NCBI RefSeq assembly: GCF_001704615.3
Contig: NZ_CP029397.2
Coordinates: 3,224,001 to 3,288,000, forward strand
Direction of reading: 5' to 3'
DNA length: 64,000 nt
DNA from: Acinetobacter defluvii
GTDB lineage: Bacteria; Pseudomonadota; Gammaproteobacteria; Pseudomonadales; Moraxellaceae
In this document: positions 53,865-62,078 of the stretch, in pieces
Numbering within the stretch: the first letter of the stretch is position 1
How the letters are laid out: every line of letters starts with the position of its first letter
Made by a program: the position numbers and the translations under genes
The notes under the pieces: model-generated
Told to the model about the DNA's origin: nothing
Database searches by the model: none
What the model saw: the letters and a program-made list of their open reading frames with translations, nothing else

Positions 53865-54539
53865 ATGTCAATTCGGGATGAACGCAAACAGCAAAGTCGT
53901 CAGGCTTTACTAGATGCTGCGCTTAGCTTAAGCACATCAGGTCGTTCATTTGCGAGTATCAGCCTGCGTGAAGTGGCACGTGAAGTGGGTTTAGTGCCTA
54001 CTGCGTTTTATCGACATTTCCAAGACATGGAAGAATTAGGCAAAGAGTTGGTCGACCAAGTGGCATTGTATTTAAAAAATGTTTTGCATCAGCTCGCACA
54101 AGGTTTGGCTTTGCCTGAAGCTAAAACACAAACCACGATGGATTTGTTTTTTGAAGCCGTTGAACAGTATCCACAACAGTGGATTTTTATGATTGCGGAA
54201 CGTTGGGGTGGTTCAGAAGCAGTACGACATGCGATTGAGCGAGAAATTCATTATCTCAATGATGACCTCAGCAGCAATTTAAAAAAATTAGAACTATTTG
54301 AACATTTTCAAAATGAAAATGACTTACGTGTTTTCACCAGTTTACTGATTAATTCTTCTTTTACATGGGCAATGTCATGGCTCAGCTTAAACCGACAATA
54401 TGCTGGGATTGAGTTGGAATTACAAAAAATGGTGTTTAAAAAGCAGTCTGTGACCCAAATTCGCTTTATTTTGAGAGGAATTTTAAATTGGGAAAGTACT
54501 AAAAGTAGCGAATACAAAGATTCAAGTTTCCAACAATAA
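53865..54539 (+). CDS. desT: TetR-family regulator of fatty-acid desaturation (DesT/FabR-like)
   Basis: This 224-residue TetR-type protein has an N-terminal helix-turn-helix (SLREVAREVGLVPTAFYRHF, about 29-48) in the FabR/DesT form and a C-terminal ligand domain. It is divergent from the desaturase operon with three operator-like palindromes between. By analogy it senses the saturated/unsaturated acyl-CoA balance and represses desC-desB. The ATG at 53865 follows AAGGTGAAACA; an in-frame start 13 codons upstream is less likely. Confidence 0.88.
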   Translation: MSIRDERKQQSRQALLDAALSLSTSGRSFASISLREVAREVGLVPTAFYRHFQDMEELGKELVDQVALYLKNVLHQLAQGLALPEAKTQTTMDLFFEAVEQYPQQWIFMIAERWGGSEAVRHAIEREIHYLNDDLSSNLKKLELFEHFQNENDLRVFTSLLINSSFTWAMSWLSLNRQYAGIELELQKMVFKKQSVTQIRFILRGILNWESTKSSEYKDSSFQQ

Positions 54540-54556
54540 CGACAAGTAAAGATCAA

Positions 54557-54590
54557 AATAAACCCGCTTGTTGCGGGTTTATTGTATTTA
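54557..54590. terminator. Bidirectional terminator between TetR gene and dsbA
   Basis: AATAAACCCGC and GCGGGTTTATT form a perfect 11-bp stem with a 5-base loop between convergent genes. Confidence 0.9.
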
Positions 54591-54595
54591 AATAC

Positions 54596-55204
54596 TTATT
54601 TACGTTCTTTATTGATTAAGTATTCAACCACTTGCACGACTTTTTGGTCTTCGCCTTGCACCACATATTTACCATTTACCACAACTGCTGGGACACCACT
54701 CAACTGATATTGCTGCGCCAGTTTGTTCGCTTGTGATACTTTGGCAGTGATCGCAAATGAATTATAAGTGCTGTTAAATTTCGCCTCAGGAATACCATAT
54801 TTGGTAAAGAATTTAGCAAATTGATCTTTTTGTAGAATTTGCTGCCCCGTACCATTGGCATGGAATAATGGTAAATGGGTACGTTTACGCACACCAAGTG
54901 CTTCAGAAACAAAATACGCACGAGCGCCTTGTTCCCAAAGTGGATTCATAGAAGCAGGGGTACGCACAAAGTTCACATCTTTAGGAATCTTTTTCAGCCA
55001 TGCTTGCATATGTGGCTCTAATTTAAAACAGTGTGGGCAACCGTACCAAAAAAATTCACGCACTTCGATTTTGCCAGGCACATCAACTTTGCCAGGATTT
55101 TGTACCACGGTATAATCTTTTCCAGCAACAAAATCAGCAGCCATTGCATTTACAGAAAATGCCATTAGCATGGTCGTCATACTACTTAAAATTAACTTTT
55201 TCAT
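54596..55204 (-). CDS. dsbA: Periplasmic thiol:disulfide oxidoreductase DsbA
   Basis: DsbA introduces disulfide bonds into exported proteins. The 202-residue precursor has a signal peptide ending AMAAD, the active site C56-P-H-C59 in FFWYGCPHCF, and the cis-proline region LSGVPAVVVNGKY near 174. The CPHC dipeptide is that of strongly oxidising DsbA. It is monocistronic and divergent from ubiG. Confidence 0.96.
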   Translation of the reverse strand: MKKLILSSMTTMLMAFSVNAMAADFVAGKDYTVVQNPGKVDVPGKIEVREFFWYGCPHCFKLEPHMQAWLKKIPKDVNFVRTPASMNPLWEQGARAYFVSEALGVRKRTHLPLFHANGTGQQILQKDQFAKFFTKYGIPEAKFNSTYNSFAITAKVSQANKLAQQYQLSGVPAVVVNGKYVVQGEDQKVVQVVEYLINKERK

Positions 55205-55388
55205 TTCAGTTTTTGTCCTCTAATATCATTTTGTCTAGCTTATGCAGTAACTATAAAACAAATATGGGAAAATCGTTTTCCTTCTGTGAACTTTTTTACA
55301 CGATTCATCGCTTTTTTCAGAATTATGGGTACACTAGCATAGTTAAACTTAATTTTTTATTAAAACAAATGACCCAGAGGTGGCTCCC

Positions 55389-56105
55389 ATGTCGCAACTC
55401 AATGTTGATCCACAAGAAATTGCAAAATTCGAAGCACTTGCAGCCTTATGGTGGGATCAGCACGCAGAGTTCCGCCCATTACACCAAATTAATCCACTGC
55501 GTTTAAACTGGATTGATGAACATGCGGGCGGTTTAACAGGTAAAAAAATCCTTGATGTCGGCTGTGGTGGTGGTATTTTGGCAGAAAGCATGGCACGTCG
55601 TGGTGCAGATGTACTGGGCATCGATATGGGTGCAGCTCCACTCAATGTCGCTCGTTTACATGCAGAACAAGAAAATGTACACAATATTGAATATCGCCAA
55701 ATTCCTGTAGAACAACTCGCTGAAGAACAAGCAGGTCAATATGACATCGTGACTTGTATGGAAATGTTAGAGCATGTACCTGATCCAGCATCGATCATTC
55801 AAGCCTGCCAAAAACTGGTCAAACCGAATGGTCATGTGTTCTTCTCGACCATTAATCGTAATCCAAAATCTTATTTATTTGCCATTGTGGGTGCAGAGTA
55901 TGTTTTGCGCTTACTCAAACGTGGTACACATGATTATCATAAATTTATTAAGCCATCTGAGCTTGCACATGACATTCGTGGTGCAGGTTTAAAACTCAAA
56001 GACATGACAGGGCTACATTACAACCCATTGACCAAACATTACTGGTTAGCGCCAAATGTAGATGTCAACTATATGGTGTACACCACCAATGAGTCTGCTC
56101 AATGA
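55389..56105 (+). CDS. ubiG: Ubiquinone biosynthesis O-methyltransferase
   Basis: UbiG performs both O-methylations of ubiquinone synthesis. The 238-residue SAM enzyme has the UbiG opening [22 protein letters not shown] motif [21 protein letters not shown] near 55, and [10 protein letters not shown] near 120. The ATG at 55389 has AGAGG nine bases upstream. Its stop overlaps the mupP ATG by 4 bases, so translation is probably coupled. Confidence 0.96.
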   Translation: MSQLNVDPQEIAKFEALAALWWDQHAEFRPLHQINPLRLNWIDEHAGGLTGKKILDVGCGGGILAESMARRGADVLGIDMGAAPLNVARLHAEQENVHNIEYRQIPVEQLAEEQAGQYDIVTCMEMLEHVPDPASIIQACQKLVKPNGHVFFSTINRNPKSYLFAIVGAEYVLRLLKRGTHDYHKFIKPSELAHDIRGAGLKLKDMTGLHYNPLTKHYWLAPNVDVNYMVYTTNESAQ

Positions 56106-56791
56106 AAGCAGTACTGTTTGATCTCGATGGAACTTTGATTGATACCGCAGCCGATTTTATTCGTATTCTTCAAAATATGTGCCGTGAAAAAGGCTGTGAA
56201 GTTGTCGATGCAGCCTTGATCCGCACGCAAGTGTCTGAAGGCGCACGAGCAATGGTGAAACTGGTTTATCCTGAACTAGAGGTGGATGACCCTGTGTTTT
56301 TAGCCCATCGTCAACGTTTTTTAGATATTTATGGCGCAGATATTGCAGTAGATACTGACCTTTTTGCAGGCATGTATCCGTTGTTAGAAGATTTAGAGCA
56401 ACATCAAATCCCATGGGGCATTGTCACCAATAAACCACGTTGGCTCAGTGAAGCATTGTTGAAAGCTTTAAACTTAACTGAACGTTGTGCTGTGTTGGTC
56501 TGTCCTGAAGATGTCAAACATACCAAACCTGACCCAGAGCCGATGTATTTAGCTGCAAAGCACTTGAAGATTGATGCGAAACAGATTATTTATGTAGGTG
56601 ATCATCCACGAGATATTGATGCAGGTCGTAATGCCCAGATGTACACCATTTTAGCGGCTTATGGGTATTTACCTTTGCAACATAAAGACGATTTAAATGC
56701 ATGGCACGCCGATGATATTGTTCATAATGTCACTGAGCTACATCATGCCATCAATACCTTAGTAGGGATTGAACGGGATGCAAAAATATAA
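56102..56791 (+). CDS. mupP: HAD phosphatase, probable N-acetylmuramic acid 6-phosphate phosphatase MupP
   Basis: This 229-residue HAD hydrolase has the nucleophile motif [11 protein letters not shown], a helical cap (about 15-85), the Thr motif IVTNKPRWL and the acidic [14 protein letters not shown]. It resembles Gph, but the ubiG-mupP-yciK order is that of Pseudomonas, where this gene makes N-acetylmuramate for the AmgK-MurU wall-recycling shunt. Phosphoglycolate phosphatase remains the alternative. ampD in the same window belongs to the same recycling process. Confidence 0.82.
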   Translation: MKAVLFDLDGTLIDTAADFIRILQNMCREKGCEVVDAALIRTQVSEGARAMVKLVYPELEVDDPVFLAHRQRFLDIYGADIAVDTDLFAGMYPLLEDLEQHQIPWGIVTNKPRWLSEALLKALNLTERCAVLVCPEDVKHTKPDPEPMYLAAKHLKIDAKQIIYVGDHPRDIDAGRNAQMYTILAAYGYLPLQHKDDLNAWHADDIVHNVTELHHAINTLVGIERDAKI

Positions 56792-56821
56792 TGACAGCAT
56801 AACAACTATAGGAGGTCTCCC

Positions 56822-57568
56822 ATGAAATATTCTGAATATCAACCTCGCCCAGATTTACTCAAGGATAAAATTATTCTGATTACGGGTGCGGGAGACGGTA
56901 TTGGACGTGCCGCAGCGTTGAGTTATGCCCTACATGGGGCAACCGTGGTTTTACATGGTCGCACGCTCAACAAACTCGAAGTGATTTATGATGAAATCGA
57001 ATCTTTAGGCGCACCACAACCTGCAATTTTACCTTTACAGCTCTCGACCGCATCACCTCGAGATTATGAACTGCTGGTACAGACCTTAGAGCAACAGTTT
57101 GGTCGTTTAGATGGTATTTTGCATAATGCTGGTATTTTAGGTGAACGTGTGCAATTGGCGCATTACCCAGAAGAAGTTTGGGATGATGTGATGGCTGTAA
57201 ATCTACGTGCGCCTTTCGTTTTAACCCAAGAGTTAATGCCACTTTTAGAAAAATCTGAAAATGCATCTGTCGTTTTTGCAAGTTCTGGCGTAGGACGTGA
57301 AGCACGTGCTGAATGGGGCGCTTATTCTGTCTCAAAAATTGCCATTGAGGCTGTCAGCCAAATTTTTGCAAAAGAACGCACTTATCCAAATATTCGTTTT
57401 AATTGTATTAATCCAGGTGGTACACGGACAGCAATGCGTGCCAAAGCCTACCCAGCAGAAGACCCAAAAACTTTACCAACGCCTGAAAACATCATGCCTG
57501 CTTATTTATATTTGATGGGTGAAGACAGTATTCATATGAATGGTCAAAGTATTGACGCACAAGATTAA
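56822..57568 (+). CDS. yciK: YciK-like short-chain dehydrogenase
   Basis: This 248-residue SDR protein has the cofactor motif LITGAGDGIGRAAAL near 19, HNAGILGE near 99 and the catalytic Ser plus YxxxK in FASSGVGREARAEWGAYSVSK near 150-170. The substrate of YciK-type enzymes is not known. GGAGG sits close upstream of the ATG. It follows mupP by 30 bases in the ubiG-mupP-yciK cluster and ends at a terminator. Confidence 0.88.
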   Translation: MKYSEYQPRPDLLKDKIILITGAGDGIGRAAALSYALHGATVVLHGRTLNKLEVIYDEIESLGAPQPAILPLQLSTASPRDYELLVQTLEQQFGRLDGILHNAGILGERVQLAHYPEEVWDDVMAVNLRAPFVLTQELMPLLEKSENASVVFASSGVGREARAEWGAYSVSKIAIEAVSQIFAKERTYPNIRFNCINPGGTRTAMRAKAYPAEDPKTLPTPENIMPAYLYLMGEDSIHMNGQSIDAQD

Positions 57569-57592
57569 AAGCCAACTTTTTTAAGTCATCCG

Positions 57593-57630
57593 AACACTCG
57601 CTATTTAAAAAATAGTGGGTGTTTTTATTT
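57593..57630 (+). terminator. ubiG-mupP-yciK terminator
   Basis: AACACTCGCTATTT and AAATAGTGGGTGTT form a 14-bp stem with two G-U pairs, followed by TTTATTT. Confidence 0.85.
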
Positions 57631-57736
57631 ACAATCTATTTTTCAAATCATAACCATAAAATTATTCGGTTTTTCAAATTAATAAAATATTCTTATCATC
57701 AATCATCTTTTAAATCTTTAGAGATGAGGTCATCTT

Positions 57737-57892
57737 ATGGCAGATCAAAAACGTAAAGTAGAATTAATGCAACGTATCGAACAATTTCAGCTTCCTTGTC
57801 ATCTCATTTTGGCTTTGGATGACGCTGAGCAAGCCACGCTGGTGATTGAGGCAGTACAATATTTAGAGGATATGTCAGCACAATGGTACTAA
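57737..57892 (+). CDS. Small 51-residue hypothetical protein
   Basis: An ATG at 57737 with GAGG upstream encodes 51 residues, beginning MADQKRKVELMQRIEQFQLP and containing a central predicted helix (DDAEQATLVIEAVQYLEDM). The composition looks protein-like (acidic, amphipathic) and the frame is cleanly bounded, followed by a possible terminator. I recognise no family and it has no signal peptide. Confidence 0.6.
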   Translation: MADQKRKVELMQRIEQFQLPCHLILALDDAEQATLVIEAVQYLEDMSAQWY

Positions 57893-57969
57893 AAATAGGT
57901 TATCTAACATTTGAGGTTTGAAACCCATTTTGCTTGATCTGTTATAGATGAACTTGACCTATTTTTTTT
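57892..57969 (+). terminator. Possible long-loop terminator after the 51-residue gene
   Basis: AAAATAGGT at 57892-57900 pairs with ACCTATTTT at 57957-57965, ending in a run of T. The 56-base loop holds a small GGTTT/AAACC hairpin. It overlaps the stop codon of the small gene. Confidence 0.45.
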
Positions 57970-58163
57970 AAAACTTGTCGACTAAAAGCAGGATTGCACA
58001 TAGGCGTAAGCCGTCTTTTTATTATATGATGCTCGGAAATAATCTTATTTGTTCTTATTATCTCTGTATTTTTAAAGGAATAGTCAATTTTTCTTCACAG
58101 TTTCTCTTCAATTTTCTTGTAGAGTAATCAGAGTAAAAATAACGATATTCAAGAGGGCTTATC

Positions 58164-58550
58164 ATGAAAAAGATGTTGACTGCATTTGCAATTTCTTTCA
58201 GTGTTTTGGCTACAACAACGACAATGACGCATGCAGGTCCACATCGTGATGGTTATGAACAACGTGGTCAAGGTCATAAAAAAGGATTTCGTGATTTTCA
58301 ACAGGATGAAGACCAAATCAGAGAACAACGTCGTGAACGTGAAGAACGAGGTGTTCGCCGTTTACAACAGCATAAATGGCAAACAGGTTATGTGATGCCG
58401 CAGCATTACCGTGGTAATAGTTATAAAGTCGATTATAAAGACAACAATCTTCCAAAACCTTCTCGTAATCAACAATGGTACAAGGTTAATAATGATTATA
58501 TTTTAGTTGATTCTGAGAATAATAATATTGTCGGTATTCGTGGAATGTAA
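58164..58550 (+). CDS. RcnB-family periplasmic protein, copy 1
   Basis: This 128-residue exported protein has a signal peptide ending THAG, a charged, disordered middle (many Arg, Glu, Gln, His at about 28-75) and the C-terminal RcnB-type module MPQHYRGNSYKVDYKDN followed by QQWYKVNNDYILVD. RcnB in E. coli affects Ni/Co homeostasis, but many family members have unknown roles. A paralogue lies 240 bases downstream; each has its own hairpin terminator. Confidence 0.8.
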   Translation: MKKMLTAFAISFSVLATTTTMTHAGPHRDGYEQRGQGHKKGFRDFQQDEDQIREQRREREERGVRRLQQHKWQTGYVMPQHYRGNSYKVDYKDNNLPKPSRNQQWYKVNNDYILVDSENNNIVGIRGM

Positions 58551-58573
58551 TCGTTATTTTTAATCTTTTGCTC

Positions 58574-58597
58574 AAGCCCAATGCTTGGGCTTTTTTG
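58574..58597 (+). terminator. Terminator after RcnB-like copy 1
   Basis: AAGCCCAA and TTGGGCTT form a perfect 8-bp stem with loop TGC followed by a T-run. Confidence 0.9.
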
Positions 58598-58789
58598 TTT
58601 TTGAGAAGCTTAAATAACAAAGCCAAAATTATTTTGAATGGAATAACTTAGGCTCTCCTCAAGTGCAATCCTATTCTTCATCAAATCTTCATACATTTCA
58701 CAATTTAACTAAATCTCCCTCACCATTTATCTCCAATTTTTTCGTACTTTTATTTCATCGAAATAAATCTAAATGAAATGGAGTATCTT

Positions 58790-59164
58790 ATGAACAAAGT
58801 ATTGACGAGCATTGCTTTATCAATCAGTGCATTCATTGCAACCTCAGCGATTGCTGCACCTTATGATCATCAAAATAACTACCGCTATGCTCAACAAGCG
58901 AAATGGGATCAAAAACATGATCACCGTTGGAATCAAAACAACCACCATGATCGCTATGAGCGTAATCAACGTGTAAATCCAAGCCGTGAGTGGCGCTCAG
59001 GACAGTATTTACCAAGTCAATTCAGCTCATCACGTTATCAAGTAAATTATAAAAACTATCGCCATTTGTCTAAACCAGGCAAATATCAACAGTGGTACAA
59101 AGTGAATGGTGATTATGTATTGGTGAATGAGCGCAATAACCGTATTATTCGTATTATTGGCTAA
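58790..59164 (+). CDS. RcnB-family periplasmic protein, copy 2
   Basis: This 124-residue paralogue has a signal peptide ending AIAAPY, a His/Asn/Gln-rich middle (DQKHDHRWNQNNHHDRYE near 41, possibly metal-binding) and the same C-terminal module as copy 1 (LPSQFSSSRYQVNYKNY, QQWYKVNGDYVLVN). The ATG at 58790 with GGAG upstream is preferred over a start four codons earlier. The His-rich stretch is much stronger than in copy 1, which hints at different metal preferences. Confidence 0.8.
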   Translation: MNKVLTSIALSISAFIATSAIAAPYDHQNNYRYAQQAKWDQKHDHRWNQNNHHDRYERNQRVNPSREWRSGQYLPSQFSSSRYQVNYKNYRHLSKPGKYQQWYKVNGDYVLVNERNNRIIRIIG

Positions 59165-59191
59165 TCTACGTATACCAAAATTACACCGAGT

Positions 59192-59213
59192 AAAGCCCAA
59201 GCATTTGGGCTTT
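59192..59213 (+). terminator. Hairpin after RcnB-like copy 2
   Basis: AAAGCCCAA and TTGGGCTTT form a 9-bp stem with a 4-base loop. It closely resembles the hairpin after copy 1 but has only a weak T-tract. Confidence 0.7.
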
Positions 59214-59287
59214 GTTGCAGGTAGGAATCTTAAAAGTCACAGATCACAAAACTGTCAAACTTATCCGTTAATTTAAAATACTCTCCC

Positions 59288-59330
59288 AACACCTTATGTT
59301 TTTCCTAAAGAGCATAAGGTGTTTTTTTTC
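59288..59330 (+). terminator. Second strong terminator upstream of argA
   Basis: AACACCTTATG and CATAAGGTGTT form a perfect 11-bp stem with a 14-base loop followed by seven T. It lies 124 bases after the RcnB-like gene, beyond that gene's own hairpin, with no known gene in between. Confidence 0.85.
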
Positions 59331-59398
59331 AGGCTATGCTGAGCCTGTATTTTTTGTTTAGAATTGTCGATTGAACATCACACATTGAGATAGGCAAT

Positions 59399-60751
59399 AT
59401 GCAACCTGAATATTCTGAAATCACTCACGGCACAACGCCACAATATGTGCATTGGTTTCGCCATTCAGCGCCCTATATCAATGCCCACCGTGGTAAAACC
59501 TTTGTGCTGATGTTTGGTGGTGAAGCCGTTCAACATGAAAATTTCCAACATATTATTCATGATATTGCCCTTCTGCACTCTCTTGGAATTCATTTAATTT
59601 TAGTGCATGGCGCACGCCCACAAATCACACAAAATTTACAAGAAAAAGGCATTCAAAGCCCGATTCACCTCAGTCGTCGTGTAACCACACGCGAGTCTTT
59701 AGCCTCTGTGATGAATGCAGTCGGCTCTATTCGCTTGCAAATCGAAGCTTTGCTGTCGATGGGACTGGCTAACTCACCGATGTTTGGTGCACGCATTGAT
59801 GTTGTTTCTGGTAATTTTGTCACAGCAAAACCTTATGGTATTCGTGATGGGGTGGATTTTCAACTGACAGGCGAAGTACGTAGCATCGACACGGAAGCAG
59901 TTCAACGTCATTTAGAAAATCATAATATCGTGGTTCTCGGTCCAACGGGTTATTCGACTACAGGGGAAGTTTTTAATTTATTGGCAGAAGAAGTTGCCAC
60001 CAAAACAGCCATTCATTTAAAAGCAGATAAACTGATTTTCTTGGGCAATCAACAAGGTTTATTGGATGAGCATGGGCACTTATTGCGTGAAATCACGCCA
60101 CATCAGCTTGATCAACATATTTTGAAATACCAAGATTCAAATGCTGAAATTGCTTTGCATTTACAGAATGCCAAAGAAGCTTCGCTTAAAGGAGTGCATC
60201 GTGTGCATTTGCTGTCTTATGCCTATGATGGCGCATTGATTGAAGAACTGTTTACCCGTGATGGGCATGGCACCATGATCACCGATGCGCATTATGAAGA
60301 AGTACGTATGGCAAATATTGCCGATGTAGGTGGCTTGATCAACTTATTACGTCCGCTCGAAGAAGAAGGTATTTTGGTCTATCGTTCTCGTGAACGTTTA
60401 GAAAATGAAATCGGACAATTTGCTGTGATTGAACGAGATGGAACAATTTTGGCTTGTGCTGCGCTGTACCCCATTCCATCCTCAGCAAATGAAATAAAAT
60501 CTGCTGAAATCGCTTGTGTTGCAGTCCATCCAAGCTATCGCAAATCCAATCGTGGGAGTCAAATTCTGCATTTCTTAGAAGAAAAAGCCAAACAAATGCA
60601 AATTCAGCAACTATTTGTGTTGACCACACGCACAGCACATTGGTTTTTAGAGCATGGCTTTGCTGCGGCAAATGTCGATGAATTACCTGAAGCACGCCAA
60701 GCTTTATATAATTATCAACGTAATTCAATGGTGTTTAATAAACGGATTTAA
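59399..60751 (+). CDS. argA: N-acetylglutamate synthase
   Basis: ArgA acetylates glutamate, the first step of arginine synthesis. The 450-residue protein has an N-terminal amino-acid-kinase-like domain that binds arginine (FVLMFGGEAVQHENF near 31, LVHGARPQI near 77, LKADKLIFLGNQQGLL near 205) and a C-terminal GNAT domain from about 300 (EIACVAVHPSYRKSNRGSQI near 375). This is the classical bacterial ArgA layout. TAGG precedes the ATG. It is monocistronic. Confidence 0.96.
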   Translation: MQPEYSEITHGTTPQYVHWFRHSAPYINAHRGKTFVLMFGGEAVQHENFQHIIHDIALLHSLGIHLILVHGARPQITQNLQEKGIQSPIHLSRRVTTRESLASVMNAVGSIRLQIEALLSMGLANSPMFGARIDVVSGNFVTAKPYGIRDGVDFQLTGEVRSIDTEAVQRHLENHNIVVLGPTGYSTTGEVFNLLAEEVATKTAIHLKADKLIFLGNQQGLLDEHGHLLREITPHQLDQHILKYQDSNAEIALHLQNAKEASLKGVHRVHLLSYAYDGALIEELFTRDGHGTMITDAHYEEVRMANIADVGGLINLLRPLEEEGILVYRSRERLENEIGQFAVIERDGTILACAALYPIPSSANEIKSAEIACVAVHPSYRKSNRGSQILHFLEEKAKQMQIQQLFVLTTRTAHWFLEHGFAAANVDELPEARQALYNYQRNSMVFNKRI

Positions 60752-61083
60752 GTCTAAAACATTGGTTTTTTATCTTCATTTTTGCTAAGGATATTCATTT
60801 AAGAATATAAAATTTCTAATTTTGTCCTTAGCAAAAATGAGAATGTTTATATATTTTTATTTTAAAAATCAGTTTAAATGATTATTTTCAATATTTTATA
60901 AAAATAATTTAAATTTTAAATCGAGTTTTCATTTGCATAATTTTAGATAACTTTTCCATTTCTCATTTTATCTTTTTTTTTCATATTTAATCATCGAAAT
61001 CTTATTTTTTTGAAAATACGATTTTGTCTAAGCTGATGCTCATTCACTTTTTTAAGATTTAAAGTTTTAGGAGCATCTGGTTC
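60752..61083. other. AT-rich region upstream of the sulfonate cluster
   Basis: These 332 bases hold a 16-bp inverted repeat near the argA end and are otherwise nearly all A and T. They must contain the promoter of the ssu-type cluster. No CysB-like or Cbl-like site could be defined by eye and no ORF with a ribosome site was seen. Confidence 0.4.
60776..60840. repeat. 16-bp perfect inverted repeat, 33-base spacer
   Basis: The left arm TCATTTTTGCTAAGGA at 60776-60791 is matched exactly by its reverse complement at 60825-60840. No T-run follows on the plus strand. It could form a long hairpin in the argA 3' region, act as a non-canonical terminator, or be a remnant of a mobile repeat. Confidence 0.75.
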
Positions 61084-62043
61084 ATGAGGCATATTTTTCA
61101 ACCTTCTTGGAAAAAAATCACCGTTCTCGGGAGCAGTCTTGCTGCGATCATGATGCTCTCTGCGTGTTCAAAACAACCAGACACCACGACTTTAAACATT
61201 GGTTATCAAAAATATGGTTTGTTACCCATCATCAAAGCACGTGGTGACTTAGACAAAGCCTTGAAAGAAAAAGGTGTCACTGTGAAATGGGTCGAATTCC
61301 CTGCAGGTCCACAGCTGCTAGAAGGTTTAAATGTCGGTAGTGTGTCTTTTGGTGAAGCAGGAGAAGCACCACCAATCTTTGCACAAGCGGCAAACTCAAA
61401 TTTAGTTTATATCGCCAATCAACCTGCCGCACCCAAAGCAGAGGCATTAATCGTTCCACAAGACTCAGCGATTAAAACTGTACAAGACTTAAAAGGCAAA
61501 AGAGTTGTTTTAAATAAAGGCTCTAACGTGCATTACTTACTGTTAAAAGTTTTAGAAGCCAATAACTTAAAGCTTGAAGACATTGACGTGGTGTATCTAC
61601 CTCCTGCCGATGCACGTGCTGCTTTTGAAAAAGGTGCAGTCGATGCTTGGGTAATCTGGGATCCATTCTTTGCAGCAGCAGAACAACAACTCGGTGCACA
61701 AGTTTTAGCAACAGGAGAAAACCTTGTCAGCAACCATCAATTCTATCTTGCAGACCGCAAGTTTGCCGAGCAACATCCTGAGATTTTAAAAATTGTGGTC
61801 AATGAATTAAATACCACCACACAATGGGTTTCTCAGCATCAAGTCGATGCAGCCAAGCTCTTAGAAAAACCAACAGGTTTAGCATTGGATGTGTTGAATA
61901 CTTCGATTTCTCGTATGGGTTTTGGCGTGAAACCCATTTCCAATGACGTCGCCAAAGAACAACAGTTTGTCGCAGATGCTTTTTATCAACAAAAACTGAT
62001 TCCAAACAAAATCAATATCCAAGCAGCCATTTTGGCAAATTAA
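61084..62043 (+). CDS. ssuA: Sulfonate ABC transporter substrate-binding protein, copy 1 (lipoprotein)
   Basis: This 319-residue SsuA-type periplasmic binding protein has a lipoprotein signal with lipobox LSAC (C28 region), then the NMT1/SsuA motifs YQKYGLLPIIKARGDL near 42, FPAGPQLLEGLNVGSVSFGE near 75 and PPADARAAFEKGAVDAWVIW near 174. It probably binds alkanesulfonates for an ABC importer. AGGAGC lies upstream of the ATG. It is followed by a second SsuA and ssuD. Confidence 0.9.
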   Translation: MRHIFQPSWKKITVLGSSLAAIMMLSACSKQPDTTTLNIGYQKYGLLPIIKARGDLDKALKEKGVTVKWVEFPAGPQLLEGLNVGSVSFGEAGEAPPIFAQAANSNLVYIANQPAAPKAEALIVPQDSAIKTVQDLKGKRVVLNKGSNVHYLLLKVLEANNLKLEDIDVVYLPPADARAAFEKGAVDAWVIWDPFFAAAEQQLGAQVLATGENLVSNHQFYLADRKFAEQHPEILKIVVNELNTTTQWVSQHQVDAAKLLEKPTGLALDVLNTSISRMGFGVKPISNDVAKEQQFVADAFYQQKLIPNKINIQAAILAN

Positions 62044-62078
62044 ATCTATGTGAAATAACATTTATAGAGGACACACCC

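Noticed and set aside
55033..55506. 157-codon plus-strand frame between dsbA and ubiG
   Set aside because: It overlaps the dsbA 5' end antisense and then ubiG in another frame, with biased composition and no homology that I recognise.
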